Shown: one piece after another, positions 8,326 through 17,170 of the stretch
Numbering within the stretch: the stretch's first letter is position 1
Layout: each line of letters starts with the position of its first letter
Source of the DNA: an uncultured Prevotellaceae bacterium
GTDB taxonomy: Bacteria > Bacteroidota > Bacteroidia > Bacteroidales > Bacteroidaceae
DNA: 47,513 nucleotides
Assembly (NCBI GenBank): GCA_902770845.1
Contig: CACXUV010000006.1
Span: 1-47,513 of the forward strand
Reading direction: 5' to 3'
Made by a program: the position numbers and the translations under genes
The notes under the pieces: generated by a model
What the model was told of the DNA's origin: nothing
The model's input: the letters and a program-made list of their open reading frames with translations, nothing else
The model's database searches: none

Positions 8326-10929
8326 ATGAAACGAACTACTATTACTTTCCTGCTCGTCCTGGTCTTCTCGGCCACGACGGCCCTTGCTGAGCAATTGCCT
8401 TATCAGAACGCCAGTCTTTCGGCAGCCCAACGTGCCGACGACCTGTTGGGCCGACTGACGCTCGAAGAAAAGGTGAAACTGATGATGGACACTTCGCCTG
8501 CCATAGCGCGGCTGGGCATTCCGCAGTTTCAGTGGTGGAACGAAGCGCTGCATGGTGTGGGGCGCAATGGCTTTGCCACGGTCTTCCCCATCACCATGGC
8601 CATGGCGGCTTCGTGGGACGATGCCCTGCTTCACCAGGTGTTTACTGCCGTGAGCGACGAAGCACGCGTAAAAGCCCGTCAGGCCAAGCAGAACGGCGAC
8701 ATCAAGCGCTATCAAAGCCTGTCGTTCTGGACCCCCAACATCAATATCTTCCGTGATCCCCGTTGGGGCAGGGGCCAGGAAACCTACGGCGAAGACCCTT
8801 TCCTGACCACCAGGATGGGGCTGGCTGTGGTGCGTGGCCTGCAGGGCGTGGGCTATCAGGGCGAAGACCTGGGCGTCAGCAAATATCGCAAGTTGCTGGC
8901 TTGTGCCAAGCACTTTGCCGTGCATAGCGGTCCGGAATGGAATCGCCACACCTTCAATATCGAGAATCTGCCTGAGCGCGACCTTTGGGAGACCTACCTG
9001 CCTGCTTTCAAAGCATTGGTGCAGGATGGCAAGGTGGCCGAGGTGATGTGTGCCTACCAGCGCATCGACGGTCAGGCATGCTGTGCTCAGACCCGCTATG
9101 AGCAGCACATCCTGCGCGATGAGTGGGGGTTCGACGGACTGATAACCAGCGACTGTGGCGCCATTCGCGACTTCTTGCCCAAATGGCACAACGTGGCCAA
9201 GGATGGTCCGGAGGCTTCGGCCAAGGCCGTGCTGGCTGGAACCGATGTGGAGTGCGGTTCGGAATACAAGAACCTGCCTGCTGCCGTGAAGCGTGGCGAC
9301 ATCAGCGAGGCCGATCTTGACCGCAGTTTGCGCCGCCTGCTCATTGCCCGTTTTGAACTGGGCGACTTCGACAGCGACGAGCAAAACGGCTGGACGCAGA
9401 TTCCCGACAGCGTGGTGGCCTCCTGCAAGCACAAGCAGTTGGCGCGTGAAATGGCCGCCAAGAGCATTGTGCTGCTGCAGAACCGCAACAGCGTGTTGCC
9501 CCTTTCGGCTGCCAGCGATGTGGTGGTCATGGGGCCCAATGCCAACGACTCTGTCATGATGTGGGGCAACTATGCCGGCTACCCCACGCGCACCATTACG
9601 GCGCTTGAGGGCATTCAGAACATGGTGAGCCAGTTGAGCCCGAATGGCAAGGTGAGATATTTGCAGGGATGTGGCCTGACGCGCAACGAAGGCTTTGAGA
9701 GTCGCTACGGACAACTGCTCGACCCTGTTGGCAATAAGGGCCTGCAGGCCACTTTCTGGAACAACACCGATATGCAGGGACAATCGGCAGCCGTGGTGAG
9801 TCTGGGGCAGGGCGTGAAGCTGAGCAATGGTGGCAACACCGTTTTTGCGCCGGGCGTGAATCTTGAGAACTTCTCGGCTCGCCTGGAAGGCACGCTGTTG
9901 GCTGCACAGGACGAAACGCTGCTGTTCGACATCAGTGGCGACGACAAACTGCGTCTCATTGTGAATCAAGACACGCTGGTTGACATTTGGAAGGTTCGTC
10001 ACCGTATTCAGGGCGGACAGAAGACGCTCACGGTGAAGGCCGGACAGCGTTATCACGTTCAGATTGACTATGTGCAGGAAACGGGCTACGCTGCCCTGAA
10101 CTTCGACATCAAGAAAAAGGTGAATCCCACGCACGAAGAACTGCTGGCCCAGGTGGGCAACACCGAGACCGTGGTGTTTGTGGGTGGCATATCGCCCAGC
10201 CTGGAAGGCGAGGAAATGAAGGTGAGCGAGCCCGGCTTCAAGGGCGGCGACCGCACCAGTATCGAGTTGCCGCAGGCCCAGCGCGATGTGCTGGCCATGC
10301 TGCACAAGGCGGGAAAGAAGGTCGTCTTCGTGAACTGTTCGGGTTCGGCCATGGCACTGACGCCCGAGACGGAGTCGTGCGATGCCATCCTTCAGTGGTG
10401 GTATGATGGCGAGCAGGGCGGTCTGGCTTTGGCCGATGTGCTCTTTGGAAAGCGCAACCCCAGCGGAAAACTGCCTGTGACGTTCTATCGCAGCACCGAC
10501 GAACTGCCCGACTTCCTGGACTACACCATGAAGAACCGCACCTACCGCTATTACACAGGACAACCCCTGTTCCCGTTTGGCTACGGTCTGAGCTACACCA
10601 CTTTCGCGATTGGCAAGCCCGTCTTTCAGAACCAGCAGGTGCAGGTGAGCGTGCAGAACACGGGCCAGCGCGACGGTGTGGAGACGGTGCAGGTGTACTT
10701 GCGCCGCACGGCTGACGCCGAAGGACCATTGAAGTCGCTGAAAGCCTATAGGCAGGTGGCGCTGAAGGCAGGCGAGAAGCAAACGGTGACCATCGACCTG
10801 CCCCGCAGCAGTTTCGAGGGTTGGGACGCGCAGACCAATACCATGCGCGTAGTGCCTGGCACCTACGAACTGATGGTTGGCAATTCGAGCAGCGACCAGG
10901 CACTACAGAAAATCAAGGTCACGCTGTAG
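8326..10929 (+). CDS. GH3 beta-xylosidase/beta-glucosidase with PA14 insert, secreted
   Basis: An 867-residue enzyme with the signal peptide MKRTTITFLLVLVFSATTALA, so probably periplasmic. The N-terminal GH3 barrel (about 25-360) carries WWNEALHGV, RDPRWGRGQETYGEDP and ITSDCGAI, where D276 is the predicted nucleophile. The second GH3 domain follows and is interrupted by a PA14 domain at about 470-595 (GLQATFWNN). The C terminus (about 750-860) is a fibronectin III-like domain. This architecture and the plant-BXL-like N terminus match Prevotella-type beta-xylosidases such as Xyl3A of P. bryantii, but beta-glucosidase activity is equally possible. It is the last gene of the operon and ends only 12 nt from the converging amidohydrolase gene, with no clear terminator between them. 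Confidence 0.88.
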   Translation: MKRTTITFLLVLVFSATTALAEQLPYQNASLSAAQRADDLLGRLTLEEKVKLMMDTSPAIARLGIPQFQWWNEALHGVGRNGFATVFPITMAMAASWDDALLHQVFTAVSDEARVKARQAKQNGDIKRYQSLSFWTPNINIFRDPRWGRGQETYGEDPFLTTRMGLAVVRGLQGVGYQGEDLGVSKYRKLLACAKHFAVHSGPEWNRHTFNIENLPERDLWETYLPAFKALVQDGKVAEVMCAYQRIDGQACCAQTRYEQHILRDEWGFDGLITSDCGAIRDFLPKWHNVAKDGPEASAKAVLAGTDVECGSEYKNLPAAVKRGDISEADLDRSLRRLLIARFELGDFDSDEQNGWTQIPDSVVASCKHKQLAREMAAKSIVLLQNRNSVLPLSAASDVVVMGPNANDSVMMWGNYAGYPTRTITALEGIQNMVSQLSPNGKVRYLQGCGLTRNEGFESRYGQLLDPVGNKGLQATFWNNTDMQGQSAAVVSLGQGVKLSNGGNTVFAPGVNLENFSARLEGTLLAAQDETLLFDISGDDKLRLIVNQDTLVDIWKVRHRIQGGQKTLTVKAGQRYHVQIDYVQETGYAALNFDIKKKVNPTHEELLAQVGNTETVVFVGGISPSLEGEEMKVSEPGFKGGDRTSIELPQAQRDVLAMLHKAGKKVVFVNCSGSAMALTPETESCDAILQWWYDGEQGGLALADVLFGKRNPSGKLPVTFYRSTDELPDFLDYTMKNRTYRYYTGQPLFPFGYGLSYTTFAIGKPVFQNQQVQVSVQNTGQRDGVETVQVYLRRTADAEGPLKSLKAYRQVALKAGEKQTVTIDLPRSSFEGWDAQTNTMRVVPGTYELMVGNSSSDQALQKIKVTL

Positions 10930-10941
10930 CAGGCGCAGCCT

Positions 10942-11832
10942 TTATTCCGACATGTTTTTGATGTAAGGCAGTTCGGGCAGTGTCCCGAAGCCATAGAACC
11001 GCTGAGCGTTCTGGCCGAGAAACATTGCTTTCTCGGCGGCGCTCAGCTCTTTTGTCTTCTCAATGAAGTCGTAGGACATGCGGTAGGTAATGGCGGTGAT
11101 GGTGCGCGGATAGTCCGAACCCCACATCAGCCGGTCCATGCCCACCCAGTCGGCAGCCTCGCGGATGCGCCGCACGGCGGTGGGGTAAGGGTAGAACTCA
11201 GGATGGTAGAGCCAGGTGATACCGCCCGACTCAATCATGACGTTGGCTCCCTGGCGTGCCAGCAGCACCTGACTGCGGAACGATGCCGTGGTGGGCATGC
11301 CGAAGTGGCCAATAGCCACCTTCAGCTCAGGGCATTCCTGAATGACTTCGGCCATCTGGCCCACCTGCGCTTCGTCGTCGGCCAGGCACATCGACAGAAT
11401 CATGCCCCGTTCTTCCATCAGTTTGAACACGGGCATCAGCTCCTGCAGTGGCTGGTGCATGCGGTGGCCGGGAAAGGCAATGCCCCTCAGTCCGGCACTT
11501 GCCACGCGCTGCGCCTCGTCCAGGTTCCAGGCCATGCCCATGCACAGAAAGCGGTCGGGATGGCGTTGCTGCACCTCCGTCAGATAGTCGTTCTGGCAAC
11601 CGTCAATCAGTTCCTGCACCACCACGGCAGCAGCCACCTGGGCATAGTTCATGTTCGACAGGAACACCTCGGCCGTGTTTTGCCCGTCGATCATGAAGGG
11701 TGGCAGCATTTGCACCTCTTCGTCCATGAAGATGCTGCGCCCGTTTTTCAGCGACAGAATGCGCTTGCCGTCAACGTGGGTGTCCTGTTTCAGCCACAGA
11801 TGGCTGTGCGCATCGATTATGAGTTTGCCCAT
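10942..11832 (-). CDS. Amidohydrolase family protein, probable sugar lactonase
   Basis: The start chosen is the ATG at 11832 (MGKLIIDAHSHLW, 296 residues), because the longer reading at 11907 adds an unrelated N terminus. The first metal-binding motif is H9-x-H11 in DAHSHLW. A histidine in AIGHFG (near residue 177) and an aspartate in WGSDYPR (near residue 240) complete an amidohydrolase-2 type site. The family includes L-fucono- and L-rhamnono-lactonases as well as decarboxylases. The gene overlaps the preceding aldo/keto reductase by 16 bases, so the two are translationally coupled. Hydrolysis of the lactone made by that reductase, for example L-galactono-lactone to L-galactonate, is the simplest reading. 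The family is sure; the reaction is inferred. Confidence 0.8.
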   Translation of the reverse strand: MGKLIIDAHSHLWLKQDTHVDGKRILSLKNGRSIFMDEEVQMLPPFMIDGQNTAEVFLSNMNYAQVAAAVVVQELIDGCQNDYLTEVQQRHPDRFLCMGMAWNLDEAQRVASAGLRGIAFPGHRMHQPLQELMPVFKLMEERGMILSMCLADDEAQVGQMAEVIQECPELKVAIGHFGMPTTASFRSQVLLARQGANVMIESGGITWLYHPEFYPYPTAVRRIREAADWVGMDRLMWGSDYPRTITAITYRMSYDFIEKTKELSAAEKAMFLGQNAQRFYGFGTLPELPYIKNMSE

Positions 11833-12764
11833 GTCACGCGTTGTTCTTTGCCAATGATGTGTTTCACCTCGTCCACCAGGTTCCAGTCGGGTTCCTCGTT
11901 GGCCCACTGAATGTTGCGGCGCACGTTTTCGGGATTGGCCGAAGAGAACAGGGTGGAGGCAATGCGCGGATTGCTCACCGAGTATTGCACGGCCAGCCGT
12001 TCAATGGGGTAGCCTTTTTCCGTGCAGTGCTGTGTGGCGCGCTGGCAGGCCTGCACCAGTGACAGCGGTGCCGGATGCCATGAGGGAACGCCGCGCTGCG
12101 AGAGCAGGCCCATCGACAGGGGCGACGCATTGACAATGCCGATGCCGTGCTGCTCGAAGAAGTCGAGATAGTCGGCCAGCGCATCGTCGTTGAGCGTGTA
12201 GTGGCAGAAGTTCAGAATGCTCTCCACGGTGCCTTTCTCCGTGTGTTCCACCACCCATTTCAGGTTGTCAAGCTGCAGGTCGGTAATGCCCACATGGCCC
12301 ACCACGCCCTTGCTGCGCAGTTCAACGAGGGCGGGCAGTGTCTCGTCGACCACCTTCTGCAGTCCGCCGGGCAGGGCTGCCTGGAACTCAATGTCGTGCA
12401 CGTTGATCAGGTCGATGTGGTCAATGCCCAGTCGCTCCATGCTCTCATACACGCTGTCGGTGACGCGGCGTGCTGAGTAGTCCCAGGTGTTCACGCCGTC
12501 TTTGCCGTAGCGTCCCACCTTGGTGCTCAGGTAGTATTTCTCGCGTGGAATGTTTCTCAGGGCCTTGCCCAGCACGGTCTCGGCCTTGTAGTGGCCGTAG
12601 TAGGGGCTCACGTCGATAAAGTTGATGCCGCCTTCAATGGCAGTTTCGACGGCTGCAAAACTGTCTTTCTCATTGGTTTCGCGAAACACGCTGCCCAAGG
12701 AGGAAGCGCCAAAGCCCAGGTGTGAGATTTTCATGCCTGTGTGTCCTAATTCTGTGTACCGCAT
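11817..12764 (-). CDS. Aldo/keto reductase resembling L-galactose dehydrogenase
   Basis: The start at 12764 (MRYTELGHTG, 315 residues) is preferred over 12809, which lies inside the HTCS gene. The catalytic tetrad is D51 and Y56 (NFIDVSPYYGHY), K82 (LSTKVGRYG) and H123 (INVHDIEF). Several stretches closely follow plant L-galactose dehydrogenase as I remember it: GASSLGSVF, VHDIEF, FCHYTLND, NASPLSMGLL and SWHPAP. Enzymes of this branch oxidise L-galactose at C1 to the lactone with NAD(P)+; relatives act on L-fucose and D-arabinose. It lies 13 nt after the HTCS gene and overlaps the amidohydrolase gene, so regulator, dehydrogenase and lactonase form one transcript. The family is very sure; L-galactose versus L-fucose needs assay. 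Confidence 0.87.
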   Translation of the reverse strand: MRYTELGHTGMKISHLGFGASSLGSVFRETNEKDSFAAVETAIEGGINFIDVSPYYGHYKAETVLGKALRNIPREKYYLSTKVGRYGKDGVNTWDYSARRVTDSVYESMERLGIDHIDLINVHDIEFQAALPGGLQKVVDETLPALVELRSKGVVGHVGITDLQLDNLKWVVEHTEKGTVESILNFCHYTLNDDALADYLDFFEQHGIGIVNASPLSMGLLSQRGVPSWHPAPLSLVQACQRATQHCTEKGYPIERLAVQYSVSNPRIASTLFSSANPENVRRNIQWANEEPDWNLVDEVKHIIGKEQRVTWANS

Positions 12765-12777
12765 AGCTCTGTTTTTC

Positions 12778-15700
12778 TTATGTGTTTGTAGATGGTTGTT
12801 GCTTGGCAAATTCAGTGGGTTTCTTTCCGAACTGCTTGTAGAAGCACTTGGTGAAGTAGCTGGGGCTGGAGAATCCCACCATGTAGCCCACCTCGCTCAC
12901 CAGGTACTTGCCTTCGAGCAGCAGCTGGGCAGCCCGTTTCAGTCGCACCACCTGAATCATTTCGTTGGGTGTCACGTCGGCCAGCGACTTGAGCTTGGCA
13001 AAGAGTCCGCTGCGGCTGATGTTGAGCTGTTCGGCCAGGAAGTTCACGCTCAGGGCGCTGTTGGCCACGTTTTCCTCGATCAGTGCGTTCATCTTTGTCA
13101 GAAACTCGTTGTCGGTGGGGTTGCTGGCCATCTGGGCCATGTTCTCCCAAGGCTGCGAAGAGAACTTCTGCATGAGTCGGTGGCGCATTTGCAGGATGTT
13201 CTGAATGCAGGCCGTGACATACTCCACGGAGAATGGCTTTTCTATGTACACGTCGGCCCCGGCGTTCATGCCTTCGGTCTTCGAGCCGTCGTCGGTCTTG
13301 GCCGTGAGCATCACGAAGGGAATGTGGCTGGTGTGGGCATTCTGTCTCACGTGCTGGCACAGCTGGGCACCGTCCATGCGTGGCATCATCCAGTCGCTGA
13401 TGATGATGCTCACTTCGTGGTGGGCCAGCAGGTCGAGTGCCTCGATGCCGTCGCTGGCCGTGAGCACGTGGTAGGTGCGGCTGAAGTGGGCTTGCAGGAA
13501 TGCCACCATGTCGTCGCTGTCGTCGACGATGAGCAGCGTGCCCTGCTGCTGGCTGTCGGTGCTTTCTTCTGCAGCGTTGGGGGTGGTGGCGGCATTTTCT
13601 GGCTCGTCGTTTTCGGCTGCGATGGGGAGGGGGGCTTCTGCTGTGGTCGGCTGCTGTGCGGTCAGGTCTTGCACCACGGGCAGCACAACGGTGAAGGTTG
13701 ACCCCTGGCCCACCTCGCTCTCCACGCTGATGGTGCCGTGGTGCTGCTCCACAATGTTCTTCACGATGTTCAGTCCGATGCCCGTTCCGGGCTTGTTGTC
13801 CTGTGCCTGGAAGAAGGGGGCAAAGATGCGCTGGCGGTCTTCGGGGCGTATGCCCACACCGTCGTCGGCCACTTCAATGCGGAAGTGGGTCTCGTCGGGT
13901 TCTGTCACGCACCTCAGTTCCACCCGCGACTTGGTGTATTTGTTGGCGTTGGTCAGCAGGTTGCTGATCACTTTGGTCACGCCTTCGCGGTCTACGATGG
14001 CCGTGAAGTGGCTATCGGGTTCCACCACCTTGAAGTGTTTGCCGCCCTGCTCGAAGGTGGGTCTGAAGCGTTCGCTCACCGAGCGGATGATCTCGTTGAT
14101 GTTTTGCGAAGCAAAGTGCATCACCAGGCTTTGCTGTTCCACCTTGCGGAAGTCGAGCAGCTGGTTGACCAGTTCGAGCAGGCGGTGGGCATTGCGGTCG
14201 ATGATGCGCAGCTCGTCGCTCTTGATCTTGATTTTCTCAAGGGGTCCGATGATGAGCGAAACGGGCGTGCGGATTTCGTGGGCAATCATGGTGAAGAAGT
14301 TCAGACGGGCCTCGCGCACCTCTTTCTCTTTCTGTTCCTGAATGCGTTGCAGCTCTTGCTGGTGGCTTTCCTCAGCCCGTTTCAGTCTGAAACGCACGTA
14401 GAACCAGATGGCAGCGGCCAGGAGCAGCAGATAGAGCAGCTTGGCCCACCAGCTCCACCAGAACGGCGGATGCACCACAATGCGCAGCGTGGCTTCGTGG
14501 GGCGACCAGATGCCGTCGTTGTTGGTGGCCCTGACGCAGAAGGTGTAGGTGCCGGCAGGAATGTTGGTATAGGTGGCCCTGTGCTGGCTGCCCACGTAGT
14601 TCCAGTCGCGGTCGAAGCCTTCCAGCTTGTAGGCATACTGGTTCTTTTCGGGCGAGCAGTAGCTGAGCGAGGCAAACGAGAGCGTCAGCATGCGGGCATC
14701 GTCGTAGTCGAGCGTCAGTTCCTTGGTCTTCGACAGGTCGATGGGCAGGTCGCCTGCAGCCGTGGGCTTGCTGCTGTTCAGGATGTTGAGCGACGTGATA
14801 TAGACGGGGGGCATCACGGTGTTGGCCTTGATCTGATAGGGGTAGAAGGTGCTGAAGCCGCTGGTGGTGCCCAGATAGATGAGGCCGTCGCTGGCCTTGA
14901 GACAGGCATTGGGCTGAAACTGCTGACTCACCAGACCGTCGTGGCGGGTGAAGCGCTGTCCGGCACGCTCCTGCTGCATGGACTCATGGCGCACCACGCC
15001 CTGGTCGGTCGACAGCCACAGCACGTCCTGGTCTTCAACGATGCCCATGATGTTGCCCAGGTGTTCGGTGCTGGTTGCCCTGACAAAGTGGTTCTTGGCC
15101 GCATCGTAGTAGCACAGGCCGGCCGGCGTGCCAATCCAGAGGCGGCCGGTTGCGTCGACATGGGCGCAGTTCACCTGGTCGTTGGGCAGCGAGTGGGCAT
15201 TGGCTTTGCTGTTCGCGTATTGCTGCAGTTGGCGCGTCTGGGTGTTCAGCTTCCACAAGCCGCCTCCCTGGGTAGACAGCCACAGGTGTCCGCTGTGGTC
15301 TTCGTCTATGTCGATGATGAGTGCCCCCGTGGTGGCCACGCGCGAAAAATCGTCGGTCACGGGGTTGTACAGGTTCAGTCCCTGCATCGTGGCTACCCAG
15401 GTGCGGCCCTTGCTGTCGTGCAGGATGGCATACGAGCTGTTGTCGTCCAGGCTGTTGGTGCTGGCCGAGTGGGTGTAGTGGCGCAGCTGGCCATTGTCGG
15501 TGTTGAGCACAAACACGCCGTTGGTGTAGGTGCCAATCCACAGCTGACTGCCCTTGAGGGCCAGCGCGTGGGCGTTCTGGTGGCCCAGCTCGGCCTGGTG
15601 GGCATAGCTGGCAAAGGTGTGGGTCTGGGGCAGGAAGCACATCAGTCCGCCGTCGTCGCTGGCAATCCACACGCGGCCTTGCCGGTCTTCGCAGAAACGC

Positions 15701-16719
15701 GACACGACGTTGCCTGCCAGACCGTCGTCGGCAGTGAACGAGCTGAAACGCTTGTCGACGGGCGACACGTAGACCACGCCGCCATAGAACGTGCCGGCCC
15801 AGAGCCCTCCTTCGGCATCGCTCACGATGGAGTAGACGAAGCGGTCGCTCAGGCTTTGCAGCGGAAGCAGACGGCTGCACGCACGAGTGTGGGGATTGAA
15901 GCAGATGATGCCGTCGTCGCAGCCAATGCAGATGCAGTCGTCGGAGCGTTCGAAAAGGGTGTGTATGTGGCTGCCCATCTTCTGCGTGGCAGGGTTGAGC
16001 ACCTGTTCCAGATGGCCGTCGCTGTGCATCAGCAGCAGTCCTTGCTCCCAGCTGCCCAGCCACAGCTGGCCGTTGCGCGTCTGCAGCATGCTCAGCGAGT
16101 TGTAGTAGGTGCTGCTGTTCAGGCTGACGGGCTCGAAACGGCCCTGCAGCCGGTTCAGTTTGCTCACGCTCTGCGGGGCCATGTTGCTCACGCTCCACAC
16201 CTGGTTGTTGGCATCGATGAACACCTGGGCCACCGTTTCGTTCACGTGTGGCAGCGAGTAGTGCTGCTGTTGTCCGGTCTTGAGCGAATAGCACCACACG
16301 CCCTGGCCGTTGGTCGACACCCATAGCTGGCCTTCCTTGTCGGTTGCCAGGTGGGTCACGGTGGTGCTGATGGCCAGTGGCAGCCGTTCAAAGCGTGGCG
16401 TGATGGGGTCGAGTCGGAACACTCCCTGCTCGGTGCCCACGTAGATGTGGCTGTCGTGGGCCAGCAGGGCCGACACATACTGGTTGGGCCCGTTCTCGGC
16501 AATGCGGTAGGGCTGCACGCCAATGCCGTCGTAGCGGCACAGGCCGTTGTCGGTGCCAAACCACAGGTAGCCGTCGGCGTCTTGCACAATGTTGCGCACG
16601 GCGTTCGACGTCAGTCCGTCGTCTATCGTGATGCTGCGATACCGGTAGCTCTCTTTGGCGCTGCTGCCACTGACCAGGCCCATGAGGCCGAGAATGATGA
16701 GTAGGAGTGATGTTCTCAT
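12778..16719 (-). CDS. Hybrid two-component sensor-regulator (HTCS)
   Basis: About 1313 residues from the ATG at 16719, which gives the signal peptide MRTSLLLIILGLMGLVSG. An in-frame ATG at 16830 would add 37 residues. Domains in order: periplasmic regulator-propeller repeats (GYLWFGTDNGLCRYDG type) to about 640; a Y_Y_Y domain to about 750; a membrane segment near 756-776 (KLLYLLLLAAAIWFYV); a histidine kinase with H814 in AHEIRTP; an ATPase domain; a receiver with D1109 in ISDWMMPRMDG; and a C-terminal AraC-type helix-turn-helix (about 1205-1305). HTCS proteins sense oligosaccharides in the periplasm and activate nearby glycan-use genes. It heads an operon with the dehydrogenase and lactonase. 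Its probable targets are that operon and the 1372-10929 operon. Confidence 0.95.
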   Translation of the reverse strand: MRTSLLLIILGLMGLVSGSSAKESYRYRSITIDDGLTSNAVRNIVQDADGYLWFGTDNGLCRYDGIGVQPYRIAENGPNQYVSALLAHDSHIYVGTEQGVFRLDPITPRFERLPLAISTTVTHLATDKEGQLWVSTNGQGVWCYSLKTGQQQHYSLPHVNETVAQVFIDANNQVWSVSNMAPQSVSKLNRLQGRFEPVSLNSSTYYNSLSMLQTRNGQLWLGSWEQGLLLMHSDGHLEQVLNPATQKMGSHIHTLFERSDDCICIGCDDGIICFNPHTRACSRLLPLQSLSDRFVYSIVSDAEGGLWAGTFYGGVVYVSPVDKRFSSFTADDGLAGNVVSRFCEDRQGRVWIASDDGGLMCFLPQTHTFASYAHQAELGHQNAHALALKGSQLWIGTYTNGVFVLNTDNGQLRHYTHSASTNSLDDNSSYAILHDSKGRTWVATMQGLNLYNPVTDDFSRVATTGALIIDIDEDHSGHLWLSTQGGGLWKLNTQTRQLQQYANSKANAHSLPNDQVNCAHVDATGRLWIGTPAGLCYYDAAKNHFVRATSTEHLGNIMGIVEDQDVLWLSTDQGVVRHESMQQERAGQRFTRHDGLVSQQFQPNACLKASDGLIYLGTTSGFSTFYPYQIKANTVMPPVYITSLNILNSSKPTAAGDLPIDLSKTKELTLDYDDARMLTLSFASLSYCSPEKNQYAYKLEGFDRDWNYVGSQHRATYTNIPAGTYTFCVRATNNDGIWSPHEATLRIVVHPPFWWSWWAKLLYLLLLAAAIWFYVRFRLKRAEESHQQELQRIQEQKEKEVREARLNFFTMIAHEIRTPVSLIIGPLEKIKIKSDELRIIDRNAHRLLELVNQLLDFRKVEQQSLVMHFASQNINEIIRSVSERFRPTFEQGGKHFKVVEPDSHFTAIVDREGVTKVISNLLTNANKYTKSRVELRCVTEPDETHFRIEVADDGVGIRPEDRQRIFAPFFQAQDNKPGTGIGLNIVKNIVEQHHGTISVESEVGQGSTFTVVLPVVQDLTAQQPTTAEAPLPIAAENDEPENAATTPNAAEESTDSQQQGTLLIVDDSDDMVAFLQAHFSRTYHVLTASDGIEALDLLAHHEVSIIISDWMMPRMDGAQLCQHVRQNAHTSHIPFVMLTAKTDDGSKTEGMNAGADVYIEKPFSVEYVTACIQNILQMRHRLMQKFSSQPWENMAQMASNPTDNEFLTKMNALIEENVANSALSVNFLAEQLNISRSGLFAKLKSLADVTPNEMIQVVRLKRAAQLLLEGKYLVSEVGYMVGFSSPSYFTKCFYKQFGKKPTEFAKQQPSTNT

Positions 16720-16856
16720 GATGGCCGAACATGAGTCGGTGCTTTTCATGTCGCCTAAGGATGGCGTAATCCATAGGTCGAACTCTGACAACTGTTCTTG
16801 CTCGGTATAATGGTGGTTTTTTAGCTTCATCAGAACCGTTAATTGGGTTTTGTCCG

Positions 16857-16864
16857 CAAAGTTA
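16857..16864 (-). promoter_or_regulatory. Putative -7 box upstream of the HTCS operon
   Basis: On the minus strand TAACTTTG matches the Bacteroidota -7 consensus TAnnTTTG exactly. I see no TTTG at the expected -33 distance, so recognition may be weak or assisted. Transcription would start near 16850. Confidence 0.45.
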
Positions 16865-17040
16865 CATATTTCTTGGGAGAAATGTGGCCATTCTGCTCAA
16901 AAAACATTCGCGAGAATCGTTTTTAATTCACCAACTCCTGCTTTGGTCTGATATTTTTGAGTTTTGAAGGGGGTTGCGCAAAGTTTTGATTCTTAGGATG
17001 TTGCGATTCTTGGCTTGGAAATGGGCATTTGGCTCTGTTG

Positions 17041-17145
17041 CAATAGGGGCCCCGTTGTGATGCAATGGGGGCCCCGTTGCAGTTCAATAGCAATGCCGTT
17101 GAGTCACAACGGGGCCTCCGTTGTGACCTGACGGGGCTTTGGTTG
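17041..17145. repeat. Array A: five 17-bp palindromic units at 22-bp period
   Basis: Units start at 17041, 17063, 17085, 17107 and 17129, each 17 bp and separated by exactly 5 bp (TGATG, CAGTT, AGTCA, TGACC). The consensus is YAAYGGGGSCCCCRTTG, an imperfect palindrome; the clearest copy is CAACGGGGCCTCCGTTG at 17107. The middle unit, CAATAGCAATGCCGTTG, has lost the GC core. A degenerate unit in the same phase precedes the array at 17019. In RNA each unit could form a small hairpin with a six-base-pair stem. Confidence 0.85.
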
Positions 17146-17170
17146 GAGACTGGAAGACTGCGTTTTCTTG

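Noticed and set aside
8311-10782. 823-codon open frame on the minus strand opposite GH3
   Set aside because: It is antisense to a clear GH3 enzyme with all motifs; its composition (His, Leu, Gln, Ala runs) is typical of a shadow frame.
10930-10941. Terminator between the converging GH3 and amidohydrolase genes
   Set aside because: The gap is 12 bp and no inverted repeat with a T run is visible in it or at the gene ends.
13738-16326. 862-codon open frame on the plus strand opposite the HTCS gene
   Set aside because: It is a shadow of the GC-rich HTCS codons; the product is a Val/His/Gly/Ala-rich sequence with no domain, and the HTCS reading is unambiguous.
17041-17145. Repeat array considered as a CRISPR array
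   Set aside because: Units are 17 bp with 5-bp spacers, the units themselves vary, and no cas gene is present; CRISPR spacers are about 30 bp and repeats nearly identical.
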